A DNA stretch of 42,717 nt from Plantago elongata (Eukaryota > Streptophyta > Magnoliopsida > Lamiales > Plantaginaceae), in the NCBI GenBank assembly GCA_036897095.1, contig JAYMSP010000732.1:1-42717 (forward strand), in the 5' to 3' direction. This document shows positions 18,907 through 30,330 of this stretch, piece by piece (position 1 is the first letter of the stretch; every line of letters starts with the position of its first letter). The notes under the pieces were generated by a model. The model was not told the DNA's origin, did no database searches, and saw only the letters and a list, made by a program, of their open reading frames with translations. The translations under genes and the position numbers were made by a program.

Positions 18907-21900
18907 CTACTCATCATCATCCTTCTCGTCTTTTCCAGATCCATCTGCCACTTCTTCCTTTCCATTTTTATCAGATTCGTCTCCAGACTTTGCTGCTTCC
19001 TCATCATCTGACTCATCTTCATCATCAGTCATGCTATTTATTGCTTCAGTAATCACAGCTTTAACCTCTGCTTTCCTATGCGACAGATCTACCCCAAACC
19101 GATCTCCTAAATGTAACAAATAATCAAAAGTTAAGCAAACTTTTAAATTAAATGTTGAAAGCAGAGATGACAGAAATGTGCAGTTTTAGGAATGTCATAC
19201 CGAGTTGTTTCAGTATGTCAGATAACGTTGCCTGAAAGAAGGAATAGGAAATTGTAATGAACAAATGGAGAACACAATGCAGTATGTAATTACGTACTAA
19301 ATGGCAAGGATTGCAACTTACAGTGTTAAAGTCTACTACTTTCAGTATATCCACAACTACTTCATGCATTTCTTCTTTCGTGGGCTCCTTTATGGCCTTT
19401 GTACTAGTCTTCCCTTTTCCTGTAGCCAATGTCCAAAAAAGCATGAGCAAGTTGAGCATAACAAGTGCTTAGAAGAAGGCTAGAAAAGGAGAAATAGCCC
19501 TCCACTAATGAAAACCCTCCCAGTCTCCCACCTGCATTTCACGACTCAATCTAGGTATCTTGAATTCTAATGGTAAAAGATAACTGTTGAGCAACATTTC
19601 TCTATTCGTAATAGATTCAGTTAATAACCAAGTACATAAGTTTCTCCAATAATTGTACCATGCAAAGGATCACTGGCCCCACATTAAGTAAAGACATGGT
19701 TTGCATAGATATAATCAACAAACAAGTTCGAAAATATTATGATGAGACTAGCTATTCTATTCAAGCATCACCGAGGAAACTAGATTAAGTAATGAGCTTT
19801 AGAAATTAGTATACCTTGATCCTTTTCTGAAGTTGAACCCTTGTTAGACTTTTTCTTGTTTGCAGGTGGATCTTTCTCAGGCGGACTTGTATCGCTCTCA
19901 GTTTCCTTTTCAACCTTTTTGTTTTTAGTTGGTGGTGTCTTGACTTTACTCTTTGCTTTGGCTTCAGATTTTCCTTTCTTTGATGCAGAGCTGGAAGAGG
20001 GTTTAGCAGTTTTACCCGAGCTGCCTGAAGCTTTAGCAGAGCTTTCTTTTTTAACAGATTTGGGCTTTTCAACACTCTTACCCGTATCTTTTTTCGAACT
20101 TTTCTTCGAGGAATCCTTCTCTACAACTTTCTTTTTCTTGGACTCATCTTTCTTTTCCTCAATTTCTTTGTCCTCATCAGTCTCTTCACCCGAATCACTC
20201 CTCTCTTCCTTCTCACTCTCAGCTTCCATTACTATCTTCTCTTCATCTCCTTCATCTTCACTTTGTGAGCTTACACTTTTCTGATCTTCTTCCTTTTTTG
20301 TGCTCTTCTGCTTTTTCCCAGATTCAGTATCCAATTTTTGTTTCTACATGTCAGATAAGAGCAGTAACATGTCAAAAAGGGAATAATATTCACAAGGATG
20401 CTCAACTACCTACTGTAACTGCCATAACATATCCCTTCTAACTTGTAACAGGGTAGAATTGACATTTCCAGCCAACTATACGCCCAGATAGTCACATGCA
20501 AGTCAAACTACATTTCTCAGCCAACTTTAAGTGAGGTAAGAGGTCATTGAAAACTAGCACTGCAGAGCAACTTCACAAACATGTAAACAGACAAATCTCA
20601 TCATGGAAAAGGGTGACGAATGATGAGATTTCCATGAATTATCTTCTTGTTTAGTGAAGAATGAAGACCGGCAGTAGGGGGAGAAAAGAGAATCAAGCAG
20701 AAAACAGGGAAACAATGCAGATGTAAGAGCAGGAACCGGAGTAATCGAGTCTTACAACAAGATGACATTGCAGTATGAGAAGGATATAGAAAAGTTAACT
20801 TTTAACAAACAGAAACCGTGTGCGCCAAGTACAAAAACCATATCATACAGTTAGAAACAAAATCTAATTTAATTTCATTAAGACATCAAATCAAGGGATG
20901 TACAGTAACTTTGCAAAAGTGAACATATTCATGTAGAACATTTGAAAATATTACTTTCATTGGCAGTCTAGTCTATAAACACCATGATTGCACCACATTC
21001 CAAACTCAAAAAAGCCTAACCTTGGTTGATTTCTTAGCAGTCGCATTAGAAGAACTCGGGCTTTTGCTTGCAGTACTTTTCCGCTTCTTACCCTTCATGC
21101 AGCATCATGAGAGCAAACAAAATATCACATATATGGCCTAAAATATCTTAATCTGCATTTAATAAAATGCATAACATGCACTGGAAAATAACAAAGTCCT
21201 GAGGATTTACCTTGTCCTTGTCAGCAAGCAAGGCATCAGTAGTAGCATGGGGAGATTCCAAGAATTCCAATAACTTGGTAGAGAGTTCTTCCTGGGTAAA
21301 ACAAGTGATATTGGTAAGATCGATCAGGGTTATTCTGGCATAGTTTCAATTGTAAGATTTTTACCTTCTTTATAGAAGTTTTATTAACTGGAACATTGAG
21401 AACATCACTGAAGTCCAATAATTTCTCTTTGGTACACTTGTCAAGTTTCTCTTTGATTTTGCTCCTTTGCTTTTCCTGCTGAAAAGAGTAAAGAAAAATG
21501 ATTTCAGTAAGGAAGCATTCAAGCTATCCAAAAATCCTTACATGATAAGGTAGGTGAAATTAATAAAGGGCATAAACAAATGCTTTATAGCAATATAATC
21601 TGTTACGTGGATTTCGGATTTAAGGAGCACTTAGTTATGTCATACAACGATACGAAGTATCTAGCAGGTTGCCTAACCAACTGGACAATACGGCCTCCAC
21701 CAGTTACAAGTCCAGGTAACACGCAATGTCTAGTATTTCACTTTGACATTATTTAATTGTAATAAAAGCATTTGGAGTGTATAAGTTTGATTCCATACAA
21801 ATCACAAACAGCAAAAAATATTCTATTTCTATGAGATTATGAGTATGAGATAAAAGAAAAAAAGGATAGATTTTGAAACTCACTGTGCCTCAGATGTATT

Positions 21901-24809
21901 TCTTTTCAATTAATACATTGCCTAAAGATAACACAACCTTGTTATGAAATCCTCAAAATACAGCAGTGTTTCATACGAAAAAATATTTAGATTTAAAGCA
22001 ACAAAAGATGTTTCCAGAACAGAGTTGCCTATGAAAAAAAATTGAAGCACATCTATCAAATCAACCCCTATGATGAGATAAGCAATTAAGCATAAAAGAA
22101 AACCACAAGGTTACATGACAAAGGGAAGGAAGATAGAGTAGGATATCTACCTCACTCTCAAGCCAAACAAAGCCAGAGAAGCGGCCAATATTTCTCTTCA
22201 AAATTTGCACCTGAAATCATGCAAGGCAGCATGAAGCCGCCCCATTAATTGATTAATATAGCAGCCAGAGGTCATACTGGAAATCAGCATATAAAAATAA
22301 GAGGGAGGTGGTAACAAGGAAAAGAGATTAGAATGAACCTTCGCTTTTTTGCCAAAAAGAATAGTGTGAAGCAGTTGCAAATTATCATCAGCTTTTCTCT
22401 TGGACAACTTGAAAGCCACTGAAATCATTCAATAGACAAAGATGAAGGGGTCATTTGCTTAAATTATGCATCTAATAGGAAATTATGAAATGAAAACCCA
22501 AAATAATGATATGAAAATAGACAAACTATCAAATTTGCATCAGGGTTTCTATTATACATCATGCATTCATGTTCGACAAATAGTAGAAACACCTGTTGAT
22601 GCAGTTAATTTATTTTAGGCAACTTAAGTTGGATAATATAATGGGTAGGAAGGAATAGCAAAAACTCATCAAGCATCCTCAACAGTGACGTCACGCCTTT
22701 AAACTAAGCCTGAGATGCTTCTTCATAATTTAAATTTAACCAGACCTCAGTATCAGCAACACATTTGTGAAATGAGATCAGAAATTTACATAACAAAAGG
22801 GGAGAAATATGAAGTGCTTTTTAAATATAAAACACTAGCACTATTATAGAAGTCGACAAGCAAAACATTATGTGTATGGAATACTTTTCTTCTTGCCATA
22901 TACCATTTCAAATGCAATTTTTAAAATGAAAGGGAGGAACCTTCAACTACATAAGCAGATTTTTCTTACTGGCATAGTATTGATACGCCTATACTTCATA
23001 GTTTATAACAAGCCAACTTATTTACACAGATAGCAAGCCCCGTGGAAAGGATGTATACTTCATTCAGAGTATGATACTGGCAGGACGAGAAACCATACCA
23101 TTTGGTATGTCCTTAAGTTCTGTACCTTGACCCTGTTATTAAAGAGACAAATTCAAAAGCAATAGTGAGAAATATGATAAGCTCCTCAATGGCCCAACCA
23201 AGTTCTTGAGAAAACTATAGATATAGAATTAAACAGAATATCAAAAGATACTAAGATATCAAGGAGGTCACTATAAGCTCGCTCCACAACTTGATTTTCA
23301 CCATAGGAGCACTGAATATACATAACATAAAAGTATTATATATGCCCATTTATTCTGAATTCTGGTAAGCCAATTAAGATTGTCAGGTACACAATTAAAC
23401 AATATAATTACTTCGAGATGATTATCTACTTCTATGCATAATTCTCAAAAAAAACATATAACACACAACTAAGAGCAGAAGAATGAATTTGCATAACTTC
23501 ACTGCCTACTATATGCTAACTTTGACATCTACTGCCTTGAACAACTAATGCAAGCATATCAAATTCCTCATTTCATCACTCGATAAACTTAGTTGGATGA
23601 TTGCGTTCGCCCAAGAGCTCAAAAAACAATTGCATCCAGATTCACATGATTATCAAAATCCCCAATCTTATAAATCATTTCTGCATCATACTATGTCTAG
23701 TGTTCGCCTAACATCAACAACTATGTAAATAACCCCACAAGCCAAAAGAATAACAAAGAGCATCCCATTCAGTCATCATTTACTCAGACAAATCCAATCA
23801 AAGAAGTTTATAAAATCCCTCAGAACAAATCAAAATAAACCCTTCCTATAAAACAATCGCATCCGAGATTTCTTAAACTAAGCTTATAAATCATATCTGC
23901 ATCATATTAACCATTCTCCTAACTTCAACAGCTATCCAAAATTAACACCACAAGCCAAAACAACAGCCACTTCTCTAAACAAAAACTTAAATACCATCCA
24001 ATTTAGCCACCATTTGCTCATATAATCCAATTTAACAAGCTTCAACAATCACTCAGAACAAATCAATTAAACAATCACATCCTAGATTTCTCAAACTAAA
24101 CTTATAAATCACCCTGAATCATATTAACCATTCTCCTAACATCATCAGCTATCCAAAATTAACACCACAAGCAAAAAACAGCCACTCCATTTCCTTACAC
24201 AAATCCAATTAAACAAGTTTCAACAATCACTCAAGCAAATCAAACTAAACCCATCCAACAAAACAACCGCGTCGTCGACATTTCTTAAACTAAACTTATA
24301 AACCATATATGCATCAAACTTAAATATCATAAACTTAACACCATTTCCTCACATAAATCCAATCAAACAAGTTTCAACAATCACTCATAACAAATCAAAC
24401 TAAACCCTTCCAACAAAACAACCGCATCGTCCAACATTTCTCAAACTAAACTTATAAAACCACATCTGCATCAAACTTAAATATCATAAACTTAACCACC
24501 ATTTCCTCACACAAATCCAATTAAACAACTACTCATAACAAACCGAAACAAAACCTTTTCTATCGCCAGCGGCTTCGGGGCAGATCCCCACGCCGCCTCG
24601 ACCGTAAACCTCTCCACCGTCTTCCTCTCTCTCGTAGGCCTCGGTGAAACCAGCTCCACAGTCTTCTTCTCACTTCCAGACCCCTTCTTCTCACTCTCCT
24701 CTTCCTCTTCCTCCTCATCTTCCTTCAACTTTTCGCCTTCCTCCATCTCCTCGTCCACCTTCTCCTCCTGGTTCTCGGTCTCCTCGACGGTTTCCTTCTC
24801 TGAACTCAT
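18907..24809 (-). CDS. DEK-domain chromatin-associated protein
   Basis: Eleven exons on the minus strand: 24809-24555, 23132-23099, 22418-22339, 22210-22151, 21475-21365, 21291-21211, 21092-21021, 20343-19815, 19419-19322, 19231-19201 and 19106-18907. All phases agree and give about 516 residues. Layout: an acidic Glu-rich N-terminus (1-60); the DEK core from about 88 (D-I-P-N-V-A-F-K-L-S-K-R-K, then L-L-H-T-I-L-F-G-K-K-A-K); a SAP-type DNA-binding motif at about 155-195; a long Lys/Ser/Glu low-complexity linker (208-407) with NLS-like runs; a DEK-C domain at about 420-475 (T-K-E-E-M-H-E-V-V-V-D-I-L); and an acidic tail ending D-E-K-D-D-D-E. Plant DEK proteins (e.g. Arabidopsis DEK3) bind DNA and histones and shape chromatin accessibility and stress responses; that is family knowledge. 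Exon 5 has a tandem NAGNAG acceptor. Intron 1 is unusually repeat-filled. The exact DEK paralogue is not settled. Confidence 0.9.
23600..24545. repeat. degenerate tandem repeat field filling DEK intron 1
   Basis: The same word order recurs about five times: an AACAATCGCATC-like segment, TTTCT[T/C]AAACTAAACTTATAAA, CATATCTGCATCA, ATTAACCATTCTCCTAAC or AAATATCATAAACTTAAC, ACCATTTCCTCACA, AAATCCAATTAAACAAGTTT, CAACAATCACTCA, and CAAATCAAACTAAACCC. Units shrink from about 250 bp on the left to about 150 bp on the right. The last unit runs into the splice donor of exon 1. Divergence between units is considerable, so the array is not recent overall. Confidence 0.75.
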
Positions 24810-25946
24810 CGTGAGTTGGAAATCAACGCAGCGGATAAGCCCTAGGGTGTAAGTAGGGTGTAGGTGAGGCGAATCGGGGAGGTGGAGAGTGAGGAATTGG
24901 GTGGGTAGGGTGGAGAAATGGGGGAATTGTGAGCGGGAAAAGTGAGATTGGGAGTGAAAAGTGAGCTGAAAATTGAGATTGGGGAATTTAGGGCAAATTT
25001 TTGGGGGCAAAAGGCGGGTAGATTTGGAGCTCTTTCGCTTTTGAAAATTTTTGGGTGGTTTTGAGAGTTCGTCTGGTCAAAAAGGATCTATGGTTATGTA
25101 CTCAGTGTTCATGGTACAAGTGTTGATGCGCGTGGTACAAAGATTATGTTTTCTTCGACTTAAAACTTGTTCGGTTCAAACGTTCAGTTCAGAAAATTAC
25201 AGTTGAAGATAACATTGTCTGAGTTTTATTCTTCAATCTTTACCACTGTTGTAATTTACATTTATGAAGATGAGAATAATTAAAAGAAAATGGTAGGAAG
25301 CATAATGAGATATTGCGAGTTGAAATAATACACGTTCAGAAGTAACCAACGTTATAATTTATCGTTGTTAGATTTACGTGAATTTATATGCATTATAAAG
25401 TAGTGTGAAAAAAGTAAAAGCGTCAGCGTCGAAATTCAGTAAGATTAAAAGATGGAGTCAATGTTAAACTGAGACATTCTACGTGCATTTAACACAATGT
25501 TTTAAGGTGGTTGATAGAGGTTTCGAGTAAGTTATGGCATCCGAAAAACATATAGTGATAAATATAAATAATTACGATTTACGATAATATATAATGATAA
25601 TGATAGTTCCACGATCTCCTCTAACAATTCATTTATGTTCTATTTTGTTCTTGCAGGTAATGCAATGCAAATTGTATGTCCTTGTTCTTCTTTCATGTTT
25701 CCGGTTTAACGTCTACATTAAGAATATATTAACTCTCAGCTCTCCATTCTTCTGATTGCCTAATTTAAAAATGAAGTAATAAAATGAGAATATATTGTGT
25801 CGCTACTTATATTTATACATACACCTCTATTATTACAAAATTGTATGATATTTGAATTTGAAATTCAAAATACGGGCCCATAATTACATTTGCATCTCGG
25901 AAGTTATGTTACTCAATTCGTACGCTACAAATTTTTCAAAGGTTAA

Positions 25947-26068
25947 GGGGCTGATTGATATAGCATTTGAATGGGATTTTTGATAAAATTGTGTTTGAAA
26001 TTGAATTGAAATGGGGTATTTGAAGTGTATTTTAAATGGAGCATTTAAATGTCGGGCCAATCAGCCCC
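25947..26068. mobile_element. 122-bp MITE with 11-bp perfect terminal inverted repeats
   Basis: The element begins GGGGCTGATTG (25947-25957) and ends CAATCAGCCCC (26058-26068), a perfect inverted pair. TTAA flanks both sides (25943-25946 and 26069-26072). The interior is AT-rich with repeated ATTTGAATGG-like words. Size and ends fit a Tourist/PIF-Harbinger-type MITE (TSD TTA/TAA). Because TTAA is palindromic, a 4-bp duplication cannot be ruled out. It cannot encode a transposase. Confidence 0.8.
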
Positions 26069-26427
26069 TTAAACATTAAATACGGCTTTAAGACACTACT
26101 AGATTTGTCCAAGTAAAATCGAGTAATATGGCCGAAAACATCTTCTTAAAATTCCTTAGGACATGACAATCTAAGTCCAATTTTTGCAATGACTAATCCA
26201 TTCTAAAACTAATGGTTAGGTTATTAATGTTTGATTCTTACTTTACAAATACAATCTTATCCTATAAAATAGATAAACGAATAAAAAAGTGAGAAGTGTT
26301 GAATTTTATGAACGCTTTTGTTATAATTTTTATACTATATTTTAGTTTTGTTATGTTTCATTCGGTATAGTTCAGTTTCATTTAGTTGAGTAAATTTTAA
26401 TAAAAATTAATAGAGAATAATTTGGAG

Positions 26428-26505
26428 ACTAATTGGTATAGAATTTGAGTGGTTTTTTTTCAATTGAAATTAAATCTTTTATTTTTAAAATATTTAATTT
26501 AAGTA
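26428..26505. mobile_element. relic related to the 122-bp MITE
   Basis: Contains ACTAATTGGTATAGAATTTG followed by AGTGG, then a T-run and AAATTAAATC, matching the left portion of the copy at 32488. The right end is not recognisable. Confidence 0.45.
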
Positions 26506-26704
26506 GGAGATGACCGCTCAAACGGTGTAATAAACTGGACGTTATTTGTTGACAACCAAATTTAGTACATGTCAGTCAAAATTGGATGGCTAACTAGGAC
26601 ACATGACCACACAATTCAAGATTATTTGACAAGCCACTAAGTAGTCCTTAAATATATGAACGTTATCTTGTTTTCTACTACTACTACAAATCTACGATAT
26701 ATCC

Positions 26705-27226
26705 ATGGCCTCTTCAACAATCTCAATCCGACCCTTCAAACTCTCCGATGCCGACGATTTCCTAAAATGGGCTAGTGATGACAACGTAACACGTTATTTA
26801 AGATGGAATACTTTCACCTCCAAAGAGGAAGCATTGACCTACATTCAAGACGTTGCCATTCCGCACCCGTGGCGTCACTCTATATGCCTCGATGATCGTT
26901 CCATCGGTTACATCTCCGTCACGCCGCAACAAGATATTGCTAGACACCGGGCATACGTGTCTTACGCAATTGGGAGTGCTCATTGGGGCAAAGGGATTGT
27001 TGCTGCAGCTATGCGGATTGCTATCCCTTGTGTTTTCGAAAAGTTTCCGTTTTTAGTAAGGTTGGAGGCTTTAGTTGAGGAGGGGAACGTTGGGTCTCAA
27101 AGGGTGTTGGAGAAGGTTGGGTTTAAGAGGGAAGGGCTGTTGAGAAAGTATGGGTTTAACAAAGGTGCGATTAGGGATATGTTTATGTATAGTTTCTTGA
27201 AAACGGATTTGATTACTTATAGCTAG
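26705..27226 (+). CDS. GNAT-family (RimJ/RimL-like) N-acetyltransferase
   Basis: A 173-residue intronless acetyltransferase of the Acetyltransf_3 (RimJ/RimL) type. Landmarks: the N-terminal I-S-I-R-P-F-K-L-S-D-A-D-D at 6-18, a W-x-S-I-C-type strand leading to I-G-Y-I-S-V at 67-72, the acetyl-CoA pyrophosphate-binding loop H-W-G-K-G-I-V at 93-99, and motif B N-V-G-S-Q-R-V-L-E-K-V-G-F at 128-140, followed by G-L-L-R-K-Y-G. It is full length for the family. The substrate is unknown; plant members of this group are mostly uncharacterised, and bacterial relatives acetylate ribosomal proteins or small molecules. There is no targeting peptide, so it is probably cytosolic. Smaller frames at 26798-27056 are shadows. 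Confidence 0.88.
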   Translation: MASSTISIRPFKLSDADDFLKWASDDNVTRYLRWNTFTSKEEALTYIQDVAIPHPWRHSICLDDRSIGYISVTPQQDIARHRAYVSYAIGSAHWGKGIVAAAMRIAIPCVFEKFPFLVRLEALVEEGNVGSQRVLEKVGFKREGLLRKYGFNKGAIRDMFMYSFLKTDLITYS

Positions 27227-28558
27227 TTAACTACTTAATTCGAATGTGTAACTCTATTAATCATAATATTCATCCAGTATTACAATTAAACGATGGTGAC
27301 AATTTGGTTAAGCGAACCGATTTTTTTTTTTTATACATGAAGTAAAATGTGCGTTGAAAATAACATGTATTTATATGCGAAAGTATACAGTAGATAACAT
27401 ATATACTATTCGGGGAGGAACCTATACATAACCACACATCAGTTACAATCAAACCGGTTCGGTGATGGATTATACCACTCTAAAGATTTTCACCGTGGCA
27501 TTAATTGGCTACTTTTCCCGTTGGTCGTGGGCTGGCTTTGTGACTTTCTTTATTATCATGACATCTAATTACGTAACAAAGAAAACTAAGGTATATAGAT
27601 TAAAGCATCATCTTGTTGATGAAGGAAAGCACCAAATAGGAACCAATTTCAAGTCAATCTTTCAACTAGAATAGTACTTTTATAGGGATTTTGCTTTTCC
27701 CAGAAAGCAAGAGTCTTTTTGTTTCTTTTTTACTTTCAATTTTCAACCCTAACATTAATATATTTAAATTTCAAACTAACCAATATAAATGAAAAACATT
27801 ATCGTCTTTTTCGGCCTTGAGTCTAAGAAGACCTAATGGAAGAGGTGGAGAAGTGGCCTTTTAATGTCAGAATTCCATGAAAATGTCTTAAAGTCATGAT
27901 TGAAATAAAGGAGATAATGCTATTGCTTTGCCATGTGCTAATCCAATGAATATTTAACAATTTAAAGACACATAAATCTCTTCCTTAATTACAAAGACAT
28001 ATGGCGAAATAAATAATTAATTGCAAACCTAGATGAATATAGCTACTCGTGTGAGTACGATAAAGTGATTGTAAACTAATAATGTGATTGATATAAAATA
28101 GCTCAAATATGAAACTTACGGGATAATTATTTTTCATCAACGTTTTTTTATAAATTGATTAATATTTAGATGATAAATTGACAAGTCCAAGGTCTATTAC
28201 ATTTTTCGATCTTGCTACTATTTAGTTCAATTCCGACCCACGCCCTATGTAATTAAAGTTCGACCCACTTAAAATTTCAGTAAAAATTTCCCAAAACTTA
28301 ATAGAGAAGCTCCACCATCCTGGGGCAGTGTAGCAATTAGCATAACCCCACATGCAAATGCCATTAGTTTAATACAATTTCATTAAAAGAAAGATTCAAA
28401 GGTCCCTCTTTCAAAAGTTGTGCTTGGAGAGCTAATAAAGCAAAGAGAAAAGAAAAACCAAAAAGAAGAAAATACTAATGACATCAAATGTTACTGCTAT
28501 TAAATTTTCCAGCAAGATAAAGTGAATCCAAGAAAAAAGTCAGCTATGTGTGTCCCTC
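27227..28558. other. AT-rich intergenic DNA upstream of the NAC gene
   Basis: No supported gene. A 70-codon frame at 27462-27674 has a hydrophobic stretch but no family match, and I treat it as chance. A/T homopolymers are frequent. The 200 bases before 28559 should be the NAC promoter. Confidence 0.45.
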
Positions 28559-28565
28559 TATAAAA
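28559..28565 (+). promoter_or_regulatory. TATA box of the NAC gene
   Basis: TATAAAA in the context CTCTATAAAAGACC, 48-54 nt upstream of the NAC ATG. It implies a leader of roughly 20-25 nt. Confidence 0.6.
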
Positions 28566-28612
28566 GACCCCATATCAACATAGTCCATGCAAACGTCAAA
28601 CAGTTCATTTAG

Positions 28613-29556
28613 ATGGAAAAACTGAATTTTGTTAGAGATGGTGAGAGGAAACTACCACCAGGGTTTCGATTTGAACCCACAGACGAAGAGATCGTGTTTC
28701 AGTACTTGGCACGCAAAGAGTTTTCGCACCCCTTGCCTGCTTCTGTCATCCCCGAGATCAACATTTTCGGCCTTGACCCATGGGACTTGCCTGGTTAGTA
28801 TGGTTTCGCGCCTATCTGCACGTTCAGTCTTTTAGATGAGATGAAAATTTTCAAATTTTCAATTATAAACCTTCCATGACTCGATAAATTTGTTGTACAT
28901 ATATACAGGTGAAGCTGAACAGGATAGGTACTTTTTCAGCAACAAGCAAGCGAACTATCGGAATGTTAGTAGAATAAGCAGCGCGACTCGTGCTGGTTAC
29001 TGGAAGGACACTGGTTCGGAGAAACAGATTGTGTATTCGAAAAGAGTTCCGATATTTGGGATCAAGAAAACTATGGTGTTCTACAAAGGGAGGCATTCTC
29101 ATGCTACAAGAACTGATTGGGTCATGCATGTTTACTGCATTTGCCTTGTAGGCAACCGAGCCTCTAACAACGTTAAGCAATACAAGAATAGTACTAATCA
29201 GGTATAACATTTCATCAGTCTCTTGTAAAACTGGTTTGGTTGTCGCTTAAGTGGTTGTGAGGAAGCGGTTTTACATGAGTTAATTAGTGATCAAACTGGT
29301 CGTTTAATTATTCGTGTTTTTGTTGAAATTGCAGGGTTGTGTAGTGGAAATAGGGAATTGGGTTCTCTGCCATGTATTCTTGAAGAAAAGAAGGGCTAGA
29401 GGTTATGAAGGTGATAGGGACATTGTGGAAGATGGAAGTGAAGAAGAATCTTCATCTTCTTCTTCAGTGGATTCTGATTCTAGTGATCTAACTCAGGTGT
29501 CTTCATCAAGTAAAGATGCTGATGATGGTGATGATGCTACTAGCCAAAATATCTAG
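28613..29556 (+). CDS. NAC domain protein, VNI2/ANAC083-like but divergent
   Basis: Three exons: 28613-28793 (donor GTTAGT), 28909-29201 and 29335-29556. Phases agree and give 231 residues. The NAC domain spans about 13-180: subdomain A L-P-P-G-F-R-F-E-P-T-D-E-E at 14-26, then D-P-W-D-L-P-G at 55-61, R-Y-F-F-S at 67-71, a W-K-D-T-G block at 92-96, G-I-K-K-T-M-V-F-Y-K-G at 111-121, T-D-W-V-M-H at 129-134, and N-W-V-L-C-H-V-F-L-K-K-R in exon 3. Introns sit at the standard NAC positions. The L-P-A-S-V-I-P-E segment and the F-L-K-K-R end resemble VNI2 (ANAC083), a repressor of xylem vessel NACs. Consensus residues are changed (WKATG to WKDTG; M-H-E-Y to M-H-V-Y), and the C-terminal region is only a short Ser/Asp/Glu-rich tail. 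DNA binding may be altered; this is inference. Confidence 0.88.
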
Positions 29557-30262
29557 TTTATTAGTGTAGTTTATGTTGTAACTTTATTTCATCATAGGTG
29601 AAATAATGATTATTCAAGTTCTTGAAAATTTGTATCAAATTGATCAAATTCGTAATTTATTTGTATTAGACATGATCAAAGTCAATAAAATAGCTCAATA
29701 TTACATTTTCCAGCTTTAATTTTGGGTAATTTTAATCGTTTACGAACTTAATTTTAGCTAATTTTAATCTTTCGTGTATTGTTATTTTTAAGTTAGTGAC
29801 TCCATCTTAGGGAGCGGGGGAGAGTTGTTTGCAACATATTTCGATGAATGTTTATCATTGATTTTCGGATATGTTTCTCAAGATTTCATATGTAAACATT
29901 GGATTGGATGCTATACAATCACACACATAACATTCGTCTCATCACTCCCCCGCTCATACTTTACTAGGTTCATTTGAGACTCTCTCCTCTTACTCGTTTC
30001 CTCAAAGATGTAGAATTTTATGTCTATATCTCGAATGAATATGAAGCTGGAACTGTGAAGGCTCTTTCTTTCCAATGTAATCACACACGTAAAGGGGGAG
30101 AATGTAAGTGTGAAGATTATTATAGTATATCTTAATACGTACCACGAGTTTATAATGTACGTCGTTAGAATATTAGTCGACGGCTTTCAAATTCGATTGC
30201 TTATTTTTATTGAGAAACTCATGTATATACACCCTCAATAACAAAATAAGAGTGAGAACAAA

Positions 30263-30330
30263 ATGAATTGGCCAACTACAAGGAGATCATCTAGGAATGA
30301 ATTGTCCAATTACAAGGCGACATCTAAGGA
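30263..30330. repeat. two-copy 34-bp tandem repeat
   Basis: Copy 1 is 30263-30296 and copy 2 is 30297-30330. Both start ATGAATTG and contain ACAAGG followed by ATCTA, with a handful of substitutions between copies. Confidence 0.8.

Larger units (their letters stand above)
24810..26704. other. intergenic: divergent promoter region of DEK and GNAT
   Basis: The first 250 bases hold the purine/G-rich (plus-strand view) leader of DEK. The frame extending upstream of the DEK ATG to 25010 is leader, since the family start M-S-S-E-K fits 24809. The rest is AT-rich with a MITE at 25947-26068 and a related relic at about 26428-26505. TAAATATATGAAC near 26647 could be the GNAT TATA region. No other gene is seen. 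Confidence 0.5.

Noticed and set aside
19841..20284. 147-codon plus-strand frame rich in Ser/Leu/Phe
   Set aside because: Antisense of the Lys/Ser/Glu-rich DEK exon 8.
27462..27674. 70-codon frame with a hydrophobic stretch
   Set aside because: No family signal and no promoter evidence; the surrounding DNA is AT-rich intergenic.
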